A stretch of DNA of 64,000 nt, taken from positions 1-64,000 of the forward strand of contig NZ_AUCP01000013.1 of the NCBI RefSeq assembly GCF_000429825.1. The letters run 5' to 3'. Within the stretch, counting starts at the first letter, position 1. Every line of letters begins with the position of its first letter. Positions 1 through 7,795 of this stretch are shown here, in pieces. Under the pieces are notes generated by a model that was given only the letters and a program-made list of their open reading frames with translations, was not told where the DNA came from and did not search any database. The translations under genes were made by a program, and so were the position numbers. This DNA comes from Cohnella thermotolerans DSM 17683. GTDB taxonomy: Bacteria; Bacillota; Bacilli; Paenibacillales; Paenibacillaceae.

Positions 1-121
1 CTTTATCCCAAGGGATGAGTGCGGCAAGCTGTACCCAGCGATTCCCAGGATTAAGCTTCCCGCCAAAGGGTAAGTAGAAATTTTCCAACAGATCTGCCAT
101 ATCCCGATTCGGCACGAACAC
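1..121 (-). CDS. IS transposase, N-terminal part only (runs off the window)
   Basis: The reverse strand is open from a GTG at 121 to the window edge. The N-terminal segment NRWVQLAALIPWDK resembles the conserved start of IS5/IS1182-group DDE transposases (family pattern roughly NPENRWVKLA-LIPWD), preceded by a short MADLLENFYLPF-like stretch. GTG 121 is preferred over ATG 100 because GGAG (134-131) lies 9 nt upstream and an in-frame stop sits at 130-128. The catalytic domain is outside the window, so completeness cannot be judged. The AT-rich flank up to ~340 probably contains the element's end, but I could not place a terminal inverted repeat. Confidence 0.6.
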   Translation of the reverse strand, partial: MFVPNRDMADLLENFYLPFGGKLNPGNRWVQLAALIPWDK

Positions 122-298
122 GTTCGCTCACTCCATCTGCAAGGTTTTTTGCCAATTTTCTATGTTTTCCTTGCAGATAAATTCGACAAAAGTAGCTCAA
201 ATCCCTTGTGGAATAAGGATTTTTTGTTCGTTCAGCAAGCCCTAATTACTCGTTACATATACCCAAAAAAGTTCGGAGTCAATATTATTAAGCAAACC

Positions 299-342
299 AT
301 TAAAGAAGGGTTACGGCATTTTAAGCCATAACCCTCTTTAAT
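299..342 (-). terminator. Hairpin terminator after the methyltransferase remnant
   Basis: The arms at 299-317 and 325-342 pair over about 17 bp, with one bulge and one mismatch, around a 7-nt loop. It sits two bases past the methyltransferase stop codon and would end transcription from the reverse strand. Confidence 0.7.
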
Positions 343-343
343 C

Positions 344-1113
344 TTATTTCCGACGTGCTACCATCATTATTTCAATATCATCTAATTCTAATGGTTTTTT
401 GCTAAACTTACCTGCAACACAGCCATATCCCGCCAATACATCAAAACCCGATTCCTCAAACAACAGCTTTAATTCACGAAAAGTAAAACTTGTCGTATAG
501 ATTGTTACTTCTTTCGTTTTACCATCGGGACTTTTTATTATGCTAGGATGAAAACCGGTACAGGAATAAGCATCGAAATTTTTAGGGTCCTTATTGTTTC
601 TCACCGCGCTTAAGGCATTTATCGCAGTCAAAACAATAACGTCCCTGGTTTCAATGCCCTGTGGATACCCCTAAGCACCTTCCGATGATTATCCAAATTA
701 CCAGCTAAACCGAATGCACCTTCACAGAGGCAAATTGCACCATCAAATTTTTGGGAAAAATTCAATTCTCGCGCATCAATAGCATAGAACTCTGCATTTA
801 AACTTTCAGCAGATGCCACTTGAGTAGCGTACTTGATAAATTCCGGGGAAATGTCCACTCCCACGGTACGAAAGCCACGACGTGCCAGTTCCAAACTATG
901 GCGCCCCGGACCGCAACCGATGTCCAAAATATAGCTATTAGCCGAAAGGTCCATCAGCTCTACAAGAAAATCAACCTCTTGAATTGTCCCTTTGGTAAAT
1001 CCATAATTCAAGTAATTTTCCCGGATAAAATCGCCAATTTCTTTGTAGTAACTACCATCAAACTCAAAATTATTTATATTCAACGGTCTTCCCTCCGTGT
1101 TTATTGATTGCAC
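344..1113 (-). pseudogene. Class I SAM-dependent methyltransferase, split by a one-base frameshift
   Basis: The upstream part (1113-628, 161 codons) carries the class I SAM-binding fold: motif I is DIGCGPGRHSLELARRG, followed by an acidic loop GVDIS. It breaks at LKPGTLLF-stop. The downstream part (to 344) continues the same protein in another frame as VIVLTAINALSAVRN and the C-terminal strand region. Restoring one G in the GGG run near 645-650 would give a continuous LKPGDVIVLTAINA of about 255 residues, a normal length. The two pieces overlap by ATGA, which could mimic translational coupling. The region is AT-rich next to an IS element, so transfer and decay are likely; a sequencing error in a homopolymer is the alternative. 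Substrate unknown. Confidence 0.75.
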
Positions 1114-1437
1114 GGAAGAGAATTAGAATAAAACTCGTCTAATTATCGTTCCGTGCCCCTAATAAAAGTTTTTTTCGGGTATTGTTCGTTGCAATCATCA
1201 CAATCACACTCCTTTTCACAGGATTAAATTAATTATAAGCCCGTGGAAAATTATGGTCAACGGTAAAAATCTGACGAAAACAAGCCGAAGTTCCAACCAA
1301 CCGTCCACCATAAAAACGGCGATCGCCGAGACCGATCCTCACCTCAAATTGCAGTTCCTGCCGAATCTCGTCTTTTCGACAAAACCGGTCTTGAATGCTC
1401 ACCCCGCTATCCTTACTTTAGAATCTTTTGGCCTATT

Positions 1438-1465
1438 TTTACAACGATGTCCCACGTGATACAAT
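1438..1465 (+). promoter_or_regulatory. SigA-type promoter of the GH16 glucanase
   Basis: TTTACA (1438-1443) and TACAAT (1460-1465) are separated by 16 bp. The expected start at ~1472 falls at the cre-like site. The rest of the 1114-1592 gap shows no convincing gene. Confidence 0.55.
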
Positions 1466-1473
1466 TTAGATGA

Positions 1474-1487
1474 TGAAAGCGCTTTAC
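1474..1487 (+). promoter_or_regulatory. cre-like operator (CcpA catabolite repression)
   Basis: TGAAAGCGCTTTAC matches the Bacillus cre consensus (TGWAANCGNTNWCA) except at the last two bases and contains the perfect palindrome AAAGCGCTTT. It overlaps the predicted transcription start of a polysaccharide-degrading enzyme, a classical place for CcpA repression. Confidence 0.6.
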
Positions 1488-1512
1488 TTTCGTGTGTCGC
1501 TTGAAATTTGCC

Positions 1513-1522
1513 AAAGGAGGTG
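1513..1522 (+). other. Orphan Shine-Dalgarno in the glucanase 5' leader
   Basis: AAAGGAGGTG is a near-perfect anti-16S match about 70 nt before the real glucanase ribosome site. No ORF of meaningful length follows it (ATG 1553 opens only MQGYI). It resembles the position and sequence of the STAB-SD elements known from cry3A mRNA, which protect the 5' end; this role is inferred. Confidence 0.4.
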
Positions 1523-1592
1523 CGCTGCAGATCCTCTCAACGTGCGCGGGAACATGCAAGGTTATATTTGATAGCCCAAAGGAGGGAAAATC

Positions 1593-2846
1593 ATGAAACG
1601 ATTATTCAAAGGTTTGAATGCGTATGTTTTTCTTCTGGTGCTTGCTCTCGTGACGACGTTATTCCCCATTTCTTCGGCGAATGCGGCCTATAACCTGGTA
1701 TGGAGCGATGAATTTGACGGAACCACCATCAATACCAACAACTGGGCGTTCGAAACGGGCACCGGCAGCGGAGGTTGGGGAAACAACGAATTGGAGTATT
1801 ACACCAGCCGTCCGGAAAACGCCAGAATCGAAAACGGCAACCTGGTCATTGAAGCCAGGAAGGAATCCTATGGCGGCATGAACTATACTTCGGCTCGCTT
1901 GAAGACCCAAGGGAAAAAAAGCTTTCAATACGGAAGGATCGAAGCGAGAATCAAAATGCCGAAGGGTCAAGGCCTGTGGCCCGCTTTCTGGACGCTGGGC
2001 ACGGATATCGGAACGGTAGGCTGGCCTAAAAGCGGCGAAATCGACATTATGGAGCATGTCAACAACGATAACAATACGAACGGGTATATCCATTGGGACG
2101 CCAACGGCCAAGCGGATTATGGCGGACCCAGCCAAGCGGTCGATGTGACCCAATACCACGTCTATTCCATTGAATGGACATCCAGCTCGATCAAGTGGCT
2201 CATCGACGGCGTCCAGTTCTGGGAGGCCAACATCGAGAACAACATCAATTCGACGGAAGAGTTCCACAAGGAGCATTTCCTTCTTCTGAACATGGCGGTC
2301 GGAGGAAACTGGCCGGGCTCGCCCGACGGATCAACCGTTTTCCCGGCGAAAATGTACGTCGATTACGTAAGAGTGTACCAAGACGGAGGCACGCCTCCCC
2401 CATCCGGCGATATCGTGTCCGGAGGAACCTATAAATTGATCAACGTTAACAGCGGAAAAGCATTGGACGTCGCGGGAGCCGGGACGACGCCCGGCACGAA
2501 CGTTCAGATCTGGACGGATAACGGCACCAGCGCGCAGAAATGGACGATCTACCAAAACGCGGACGGCTCCTACAAACTAATCAACGTGAACAGCGCCCTT
2601 GCGCTCGACGTGGCGGGATCCGGAACGTCGGACGGAACGAACGTGCAAGTCTGGACCGACTTGGGGAACGGCGCCCAGAAGTGGAACTTGATCCGGAATG
2701 CGGACGGTTCGTATAAGCTGATCAACGTGAATAGCGGAAAAGCGCTCGACGTATCCTCGTCGGGAACGGCCGACGGAACGAACGTCCAAATCTGGACGGA
2801 TAACGGCACCGGCGCGCAGAAGTGGAATTTGGTCAGGCTACAATAA
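1593..2846 (+). CDS. Secreted GH16 beta-glucanase with C-terminal ricin-type lectin domain
   Basis: This 417-residue protein is likely a beta-1,3- or beta-1,3-1,4-glucanase acting outside the cell. A signal peptide (residues 1-32, ending SSANAA) precedes a GH16 jelly-roll domain (~33-265). The catalytic signature is [10 protein letters not shown], with E149 the presumed nucleophile, D151 the helper and E154 the acid/base. A linker with PPP leads to a ricin-B/CBM13 domain (~275-417) with three repeats, each starting YKLINVNS and ending in a QKW motif. The start is set by AAAGGAGGG 9 nt upstream and the signal peptide. It is monocistronic, with promoter and cre site upstream and a hairpin downstream. 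Exact substrate cannot be read from sequence. Confidence 0.92.
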   Translation: MKRLFKGLNAYVFLLVLALVTTLFPISSANAAYNLVWSDEFDGTTINTNNWAFETGTGSGGWGNNELEYYTSRPENARIENGNLVIEARKESYGGMNYTSARLKTQGKKSFQYGRIEARIKMPKGQGLWPAFWTLGTDIGTVGWPKSGEIDIMEHVNNDNNTNGYIHWDANGQADYGGPSQAVDVTQYHVYSIEWTSSSIKWLIDGVQFWEANIENNINSTEEFHKEHFLLLNMAVGGNWPGSPDGSTVFPAKMYVDYVRVYQDGGTPPPSGDIVSGGTYKLINVNSGKALDVAGAGTTPGTNVQIWTDNGTSAQKWTIYQNADGSYKLINVNSALALDVAGSGTSDGTNVQVWTDLGNGAQKWNLIRNADGSYKLINVNSGKALDVSSSGTADGTNVQIWTDNGTGAQKWNLVRLQ

Positions 2847-2878
2847 TCTAATGGACCGCTTTGTCGTCGACGAATGAA

Positions 2879-2922
2879 CGAGGGCTGTCGCACTAGCCGC
2901 AAATGCTAGGCGACAGCCCTCG
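2879..2922. terminator. Long hairpin between glucanase and fusB-like gene
   Basis: Arms 2879-2891 and 2910-2922 are perfectly complementary over 13 bp, with a further CTAGC/GCTAG inner stem. There is no good U-run, but it lies between two convergent genes and may terminate both. Confidence 0.6.
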
Positions 2923-2969
2923 TGTTGGCAGAATCGGCGGCTCCTCATGTTGGGGCCGTTCGATCTCCC

Positions 2970-3623
2970 TTAGCCGATGACCGCCTGAATAAACTTCTCC
3001 AATACGGTCACATCCGTAATGTTCTTGTTGCAAGCTTCGCTGTTCACGCACACGTAGTTGCCGATCGCCTTGTAATAATCGGGCGATGCGTGCGCCGGCT
3101 TCGACTTGGCAATAGCCGTAAACAAAGCGATCTCCTCGTGCCGATGGCACAAGAAGCAAACGCCCTTCTTGTTCGTTGGGGTATATCTTCCTTCTATGCC
3201 GACGAGCCGGCCGTCCAGATGATAGACGATATACAATTTATTGGTCGCGATATCGGTCCAGCCCAAATACGTGACGTCACGGTAATCGATCGACGCGAGG
3301 GCGGGAACCTTCAGCTTTTTGTTCTTGGGGAACAGCTTCTTGAGCTGCGCTTCCGTCACTTCCCCGAACGCCGTCCTGTATGGCTCGAGCGAATCCACGC
3401 AGGACGGGATTTCATCCGCCGACGGAATCGCCGCTAGCTTCTCCAACGTCGCGATCTGAAGCTCCGTCGCCTCCGGAAACGCTTCGTGCAGCTTGGACTG
3501 GACGGTGTCTCTTACCGATTCCAACACTTTCCGATCGGAGACGGTATTCAAGGCTTTCTTCAGTTGGTCCGCTTGCTTCCGGATCACGTTATATTGATGG
3601 TTTCTAATAAATGGTTTGCACAT
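2970..3623 (-). CDS. FusB/FusC-family EF-G-binding protein (fusidic acid resistance type)
   Basis: The 217-residue product matches staphylococcal FusB (213 residues) along its length. It has an N-terminal HQYNVIRKQADQLKK helix, a central LKKLFPKNKKLKVP segment and GWTDIATNKLYIVY, and a C-terminal treble-clef zinc finger with C156, C159 (CFLC), C192 and C198 (CVNSEAC). FusB proteins bind elongation factor G and release it from fusidic-acid-stalled ribosomes. The ATG at 3623 is chosen because AAGGGG precedes it and homologues start here; the frame is open further upstream but that part is leader. Neighbours are unrelated. Expression is probably controlled by the attenuator at 3600-3766. Resistance itself is inferred from the family; chromosomal homologues may serve another ribosome-rescue role. 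Confidence 0.85.
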   Translation of the reverse strand: MCKPFIRNHQYNVIRKQADQLKKALNTVSDRKVLESVRDTVQSKLHEAFPEATELQIATLEKLAAIPSADEIPSCVDSLEPYRTAFGEVTEAQLKKLFPKNKKLKVPALASIDYRDVTYLGWTDIATNKLYIVYHLDGRLVGIEGRYTPTNKKGVCFLCHRHEEIALFTAIAKSKPAHASPDYYKAIGNYVCVNSEACNKNITDVTVLEKFIQAVIG

Positions 3624-3766
3624 GCTTTTCAGCCCCTTATTTTTATTGGAAGAAAAAAATAAGGTGCAAAGCCCATTATTAGAAACGATATAAGCTTTCT
3701 CGGGCGATTCATCGTAACTCACCGTCCGCCCCATGCAAAGTATCGCCCTAATATCAGGCTTTGCAC
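3600..3766 (-). promoter_or_regulatory. Attenuator with three mutually pairing segments upstream of fusB-like gene
   Basis: In the mRNA, segment 1 (3766-3745) and segment 3 (3621-3600) are near-copies of each other, both starting GUGCAAA. Segment 2 (3686-3664) is their complement, so it can pair with either. The 2:3 hairpin (~21 bp) takes in the fusB start codon's G and the first seven codons; a nested stem (3664-3653 with 3645-3635) pairs the AAGGGG ribosome site with CCUUAUUUUU. The 1:2 hairpin (10 perfect bp from GUGCAAAGCC, then mostly A-U and G-U pairs) would leave the ribosome site free. A third option is a 7-bp local hairpin of segment 1 with 3740-3734. There is no U-run, so control is most likely translational. 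Confidence 0.75.
3635..3664 (-). promoter_or_regulatory. Inner stem hiding the fusB-like ribosome site
   Basis: CCTTATTTTT on one side and AAAAATAAGG on the other form a 10-bp A-U-rich stem. The 3' arm contains the AAGGGG Shine-Dalgarno used by ATG 3623. Confidence 0.65.
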
Positions 3767-3801
3767 GAGTCGTTGCCAGCTCCGGCAAAATGTTTTGCCA
3801 T
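3754..3801 (-). CDS. Leader peptide of the fusB-like gene (15 residues)
   Basis: The reading frame MAKHFAGAGNDSCKA-stop begins at ATG 3801. AAAGGGAGGT (3819-3810) lies 8 nt upstream, a better ribosome site than that of fusB itself. The last codons TGC AAA GCC TGA lie inside segment 1 of the attenuator, so a ribosome finishing this peptide would cover segment 1 and drive segment 2 into the pairing that hides the fusB start. Ribosomes slowed earlier in the peptide would leave segment 1 free. The length and position are like those of erm/cat/fusB leader peptides; the peptide sequence itself is not one I recognise. Confidence 0.7.
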   Translation of the reverse strand: MAKHFAGAGNDSCKA

Positions 3802-3827
3802 CCGTACCGACCTCCCTTTCGCCAACC

Positions 3828-3856
3828 ATTATAAGGGAATCCTTCTCTGCCTGCAA
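3828..3856 (-). promoter_or_regulatory. Promoter of the fusB-like leader
   Basis: TTGCAG (3856-3851), 17 bp, then a perfect TATAAT (3833-3828). Transcription would start near 3821, placing the leader-peptide ribosome site at the very 5' end of the mRNA, as in classical translational attenuators. Confidence 0.65.
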
Positions 3857-3866
3857 CATAAAGTGA

Positions 3867-3884
3867 ACATAATATATATTATGT
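3867..3884. repeat. Perfect 18-bp A/T palindrome upstream of the fusB-like promoter
   Basis: ACATAATATATATTATGT is fully self-complementary and lies just upstream of the -35 element. It could be an operator or simply an A/T-rich promoter-upstream region. Confidence 0.4.
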
Positions 3885-3976
3885 AAACAATCTTTTTTCT
3901 AATGCAATCAGACCCAAATTACATTAGATACTTATAAAAGTTAATAATATAAGCAACTGCTCCTTTAGCGCTTGAA

Positions 3977-4324
3977 CCCAGTCCGATCTACATATCGGAT
4001 GAGGTGCTTGCCGATCTTCAAAACCGTCTAAAGTCCACTAGATGGCCTCTCGATGCAGGTAATGATAACTGGTTTTACGGCGTTAGTCGGAACTATCTCG
4101 AAGGACTCGTCGACTACTGGATGAACGAGTTTGACTGGCGCAAATCCGAGAATGCAATCAACGCCTACGAACACTATAAGGTAAACGTTGACGGAGTTCC
4201 CGTGCACTTTATGAGTAAACCAGGCGTGGGGCCCAACCCTATACCATTGTTCCTGTCCCATGGTTGGCCTTGGACATTGCCGATGAGTGCCCAGCGTCGG
4301 GTTTCCACCATAGTCCATTGTTAG
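3977..4324 (+). pseudogene. Epoxide hydrolase, N-terminal remnant
   Basis: The frame reads ISDEVLADLQNRLKSTRWP and continues through YWMNEFDWR and VHFMSKPG to LFLSHGWPW. This is the N-terminal domain (EHN) plus the first alpha/beta-hydrolase strand of epoxide hydrolases of about 380 residues. After the oxyanion-region HGWPW it derails into PMSAQRRVSTIVHC-stop, so the nucleophile and catalytic histidine are missing. No good start codon or ribosome site precedes the homologous part. It is a decayed fragment. Confidence 0.75.
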
Positions 4325-4370
4325 TTGACATAGTTTTAAATATGTTAACTTTCAAATTCGCAGTGATCCG

Positions 4371-4641
4371 TCATTTGCCGTGGAGTCTCCTTGCTTCTAT
4401 ACTCCGATAATGAACGGCGATGTCAAGTCGCGCAAAACCCGCGGCCGCGATCCGGTCGAGTCCTCCGATGGCGGCGGAAGGAACGATGATCCGCCTTCCG
4501 CGGCTTCGCGCCGTCATGAATAGTTTTTCCCGCAGCTTATCATCCCCTAATGCTCCTACGCTGACGAGAATCAGATCGGCTCCCTCCTCCAATATGTTCT
4601 GCGCCAGCCTGTACCCTTGCTCAATCAGATCCGGGCCTAAC
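4371..4641 (-). pseudogene. L-aspartate dehydrogenase-like, internal remnant
   Basis: The segment ADLILVSVGALGDDKLREKL, followed by RRIIVPSAAIGGLDRIAAAG, matches the middle of NadX/AspDH-type dehydrogenases (family: SVGALAD and IPSGAIGGLD). The NAD-binding N-terminus and the C-terminal domain are absent; the frame ends at LHGK-stop. It lies just past the nrd terminator. Identification rests on these two motifs only. Confidence 0.6.
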
Positions 4642-4646
4642 CGCTG

Positions 4647-4691
4647 CGAAAGGCCGCATCCCCCCGATGCAGGGTAGAATGCGGCCTTTCG
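4647..4691 (-). terminator. Terminator-like hairpin after nrdF
   Basis: CGAAAGGCCGCAT (4647-4659) and ATGCGGCCTTTCG (4679-4691) form a perfect 13-bp stem starting 15 nt after the nrdF stop. It lacks a strong U-run. Confidence 0.65.
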
Positions 4692-4705
4692 GCTTCGTTC
4701 GTGCG

Positions 4706-5671
4706 TTAGAAATCGAATTTGAAATCGTCGTCCGTCAACGGCTCCACGTTGAGCGTACGCACGTAGCCGTTCCCCTTCTTGGAGAAAAAGTCGTGCTGCT
4801 TCGTCTTCGTGCTGATGCCGTTGAACACGATCGGGTTGACGTCCTCTTCCGGGAACACCGGCTCGAGTCCGAGATTCATCATCGCCTTGTTGGCGTTGTA
4901 GCGGACGAACGTCTTCACTTCGCCGGTCAGGCCGACTTCGCCGTACAGCTCCTCGGTGTAGCTCATTTCGTTCTGATGCAGAAATTGCAGCAGCCCGCGC
5001 AGTGTCTCGTACGCATCCTTCTGCTCATCTTCGTCCAGCTCCGCATAGACTTCCTGAGCGAGCACGCCGACATAAACGCCGTGAATGCTCTCGTCGCGCA
5101 GAATGAGGTCGATAATCTCGCCGCTGCTCGTCATTTTGCCCTGGCCCGCCAAGTATAACGGATAGAAGAAGCCGCTGTAGAACAAATAGCTCTCTAGCAG
5201 AACGGAAGCGGCCATCGCCAGGTACAGGTCCTTACGCGACTCGATATTTTTGTAGTATTGGGCGATCGTATCCGCCTTCGTCTGCAGGTAGCGGTTCTCC
5301 TCCACCCAGCGGAAGACGGCGTCGATCTCTTCGGTCGTGGCCAGCGTCGTGAAAATGCTGCTGTACGACTTCGCGTGGATTTGCTCCATCATGCCCATGA
5401 AGCCGAGCACCGCCTTGCGCTGCAAGCCGTCCACGTGCTCGAGAATTTTCGGCATGCCGACGCCGCCCTGCACCGTATCGAGCAGCGTCAACCCGCCCAG
5501 CACTTTCATATAGAGCGTGCGCTCCGCTTCGTTAAGCTCGATCCACGACATCTTGTCGTCGGAGAGCGGAATTTCCTCATCGGTCCAGAACTGCATTAAA
5601 TTCTGGTTCCAGAACATATTCGTATAATCGTCGTCCGGACGGTTCCAGTTGACGGCTTTCATGGCGCACAT
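4706..5671 (-). CDS. nrdF: Class Ib ribonucleotide reductase, beta subunit
   Basis: NrdF carries the dimetal-tyrosyl radical cofactor needed by NrdE to reduce ribonucleoside diphosphates. All metal ligands are visible: D65, E96, H99, E160, E194 and H197, with the radical tyrosine Y103 in HAKSYS. The length of 321 residues is normal. ATG 5671 and ATG 5662 are both possible; AAAGGGG lies 11 nt before the first. It is the last gene of nrdI-nrdE-nrdF, 39 nt after nrdE, and is followed by a hairpin. The metal (manganese with NrdI, or iron) cannot be told from sequence. Confidence 0.97.
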   Translation of the reverse strand: MCAMKAVNWNRPDDDYTNMFWNQNLMQFWTDEEIPLSDDKMSWIELNEAERTLYMKVLGGLTLLDTVQGGVGMPKILEHVDGLQRKAVLGFMGMMEQIHAKSYSSIFTTLATTEEIDAVFRWVEENRYLQTKADTIAQYYKNIESRKDLYLAMAASVLLESYLFYSGFFYPLYLAGQGKMTSSGEIIDLILRDESIHGVYVGVLAQEVYAELDEDEQKDAYETLRGLLQFLHQNEMSYTEELYGEVGLTGEVKTFVRYNANKAMMNLGLEPVFPEEDVNPIVFNGISTKTKQHDFFSKKGNGYVRTLNVEPLTDDDFKFDF

Positions 5672-5710
5672 GCCGCTTGTTCCCCTTTCGTCCTCGCCTC
5701 GTGCCGCCCG

Positions 5711-7795
5711 TTAAACGGCGCAGCTGACGCAGTTCTCGACGGACAGAATGTTCGTCCGCGTGTAATAGAGGGATTTGAGTCCCTTCTTGGCCGCATAAAT
5801 ATAGTACCGGGCCAACTCTCTCGTCGTCACGTCGCTGTTGACGTGCAGCACCGTCGAGATGCCTTGATCCACGTGCGCTTGAATTTCCGCGATCAGGTCG
5901 ATGACCTTGAATTGATCCATTTGATAAGCCGACTTGTAATAGAAGAAGTTGTCACGGCTCAAAAACGGCATCGGATAATAAGTCGTCGAGTTCGCGTACG
6001 TGCGCGTCTCGATCGGCTCGACGATCGGCATCACGCTGCTCGTCGCGTTCTGGACGTACGAGATGCTCTGCGTCGGCGCGATGGCGAGACGATAAGCATG
6101 GTACAAGCCGTGCTTCTGCACGTCGGCTTGCAGCTTCGCCCAATCGTCCGGCGAAGGAATCGCCATGCCTTCGAACAACGCTTGCACCTTCTCCGTCGTC
6201 GGGCGGTAGTCGGTGTTCTTGTACCGTTCGAAGTACGCACCGCTCGCATATTCGGAACGTTCGAAGCCGGCGAACGTCTGCCCTTTCTCCCGGGCGATCT
6301 CCATGCTTCTCTCGATCGAGTAGAAGTTGACCATCATGAAGAAGGTGCGGACGAAATCCCGCGCTTCCGCGCTTTCGTAAGCGATCCGGTTCTTCGCCAG
6401 GTAGCCGTGCAGATTCATCGCGCCGAGTCCGACCGAGTGCAGCTCCGCATTCGCCTTCGCGACGCCGGGCGCGTTCGAAATGTTCGTCATATCGCTGACC
6501 GCGGTAAGCGCCGTAATGCCCTCGTGCACCGATTCGCGGATTTTGCGGCGTTCCATGACGTTCGCGATGTTCAGCGACGCCAGGTTGCAGCTGATGTCGC
6601 GGCGAATGATGTCCGGCTCGCCGTAATCGCCGATCTCGGAAGTCTCCTGCAATTGGAAAATTTCCGTGCACAAATTGGACATCTTGATGGTGCCGATGCC
6701 TTTGAGCGCATGATCCTTGTTCGCGTTGGAGCGGTTCATAATGTACGGATAGCCCGATTCGAGCTGGATCGTCGCGATCTTGGTCAGCATGTCCCGCGCG
6801 CTGAGCACGGCTTTCTTCTTGACGCGGTCGTCCGCCAGAAGCGTCTCGTACATCTCGTCCATGTTCATGTCGTCCAGGTGGACGCCGTATGCTTTATGCA
6901 CGGAATGAGGTCCGAAAACGTGCAGCGGCTCGTTCCGCGCCGCAAGCTCGTAGAACTTGTTCGGCACGATCAGGCCGATGGACAGCGTCTTCAGGCGCGT
7001 CTTCTCGTCGGCGTTAATCTTCTTGCTGTCGAGGAACTCCATGACGTCCCAGCCGAAAATATTGTAGTAGCCGGCGCCGGAACCTTTGCGTTGGCCCATC
7101 TGGTCGGCATAGGAGAATGCGTCCTCCAACAGCTTGAGCACCGGCATGATGCCTTTGGCGGCGCCTTCGACGCCCTTGATCGGCTCGCCGCGCCCGCGCA
7201 GCTTGGACAAGTTGACGGCGACGCCTCCGCCGATTTTGGACAGCTGCATGCACGTGCTCAACACATAGTTGATCGAGTTGAGCGAGTCGTCCATCTCGAG
7301 CAGGAAGCACGACACCATCTCGCCCCGGCGGCTCTTGCCCGCGTTCAGGAACGTCGGCGTCGCCGGCTGTACGCGCTGCTCCATCATCGCGGACGCCAGC
7401 TTGAGCGCCGTCGCTACGTCGCCGCGGCCGAGATGCAGGGCGACGATCGCCACGCGGTCCGGATAATGCTCGAGGTACAGCGACTTGTCGTTGCTCTTCA
7501 CCGCGTAGTCGGTATAAAACTTCGAAGCGGCCATATAAGACTGGAAGCGGAAATCGTAGCTGTGCGTCAGCGCATAGACTTCCTCGACCTCCGAAGGGGA
7601 ATAATGCTCGTATACGTCCTCGTAATAGTCCTCGTCGATCATGTAACGGACTTTCTCGGCCGTGTTCGCGAACTTCAAGCTTTTGCGCTCCACTTCGGCC
7701 ATGAACGCTTCGACGGCCTCGCGATCTTTATCCAATTGGAAGAAGCCGTCCGCATCGCGCTGCATGAGCAAATTGTTCAATTCAATATGACGCAA
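5711..7795 (-). CDS. nrdE: Class Ib ribonucleotide reductase, alpha subunit
   Basis: This is the catalytic subunit, 694 residues. The active-site cysteines C163 (VSCFLLEM) and C403 (ISCNLASLN) form the redox pair, the thiyl-radical site is N374-C376-E378 (SNLCTE), and the C-terminal CVSC (C689/C692) passes electrons from a NrdH-type redoxin or thioredoxin. No nrdH gene is in the window. As usual for class Ib there is no ATP-cone. It overlaps nrdI by 14 nt, implying translational coupling. Confidence 0.97.
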   Translation of the reverse strand: MRHIELNNLLMQRDADGFFQLDKDREAVEAFMAEVERKSLKFANTAEKVRYMIDEDYYEDVYEHYSPSEVEEVYALTHSYDFRFQSYMAASKFYTDYAVKSNDKSLYLEHYPDRVAIVALHLGRGDVATALKLASAMMEQRVQPATPTFLNAGKSRRGEMVSCFLLEMDDSLNSINYVLSTCMQLSKIGGGVAVNLSKLRGRGEPIKGVEGAAKGIMPVLKLLEDAFSYADQMGQRKGSGAGYYNIFGWDVMEFLDSKKINADEKTRLKTLSIGLIVPNKFYELAARNEPLHVFGPHSVHKAYGVHLDDMNMDEMYETLLADDRVKKKAVLSARDMLTKIATIQLESGYPYIMNRSNANKDHALKGIGTIKMSNLCTEIFQLQETSEIGDYGEPDIIRRDISCNLASLNIANVMERRKIRESVHEGITALTAVSDMTNISNAPGVAKANAELHSVGLGAMNLHGYLAKNRIAYESAEARDFVRTFFMMVNFYSIERSMEIAREKGQTFAGFERSEYASGAYFERYKNTDYRPTTEKVQALFEGMAIPSPDDWAKLQADVQKHGLYHAYRLAIAPTQSISYVQNATSSVMPIVEPIETRTYANSTTYYPMPFLSRDNFFYYKSAYQMDQFKVIDLIAEIQAHVDQGISTVLHVNSDVTTRELARYYIYAAKKGLKSLYYTRTNILSVENCVSCAV

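Noticed and set aside
1253-1459. 68-codon ORF upstream of the glucanase
   Set aside because: No ribosome site, no homology, and it ends in the glucanase promoter.
3624-3788. N-terminal extension of the FusB-like protein to TTG 3788
   Set aside because: Open frame only; family homology and ribosome site both begin at ATG 3623, and the region is explained by the leader.
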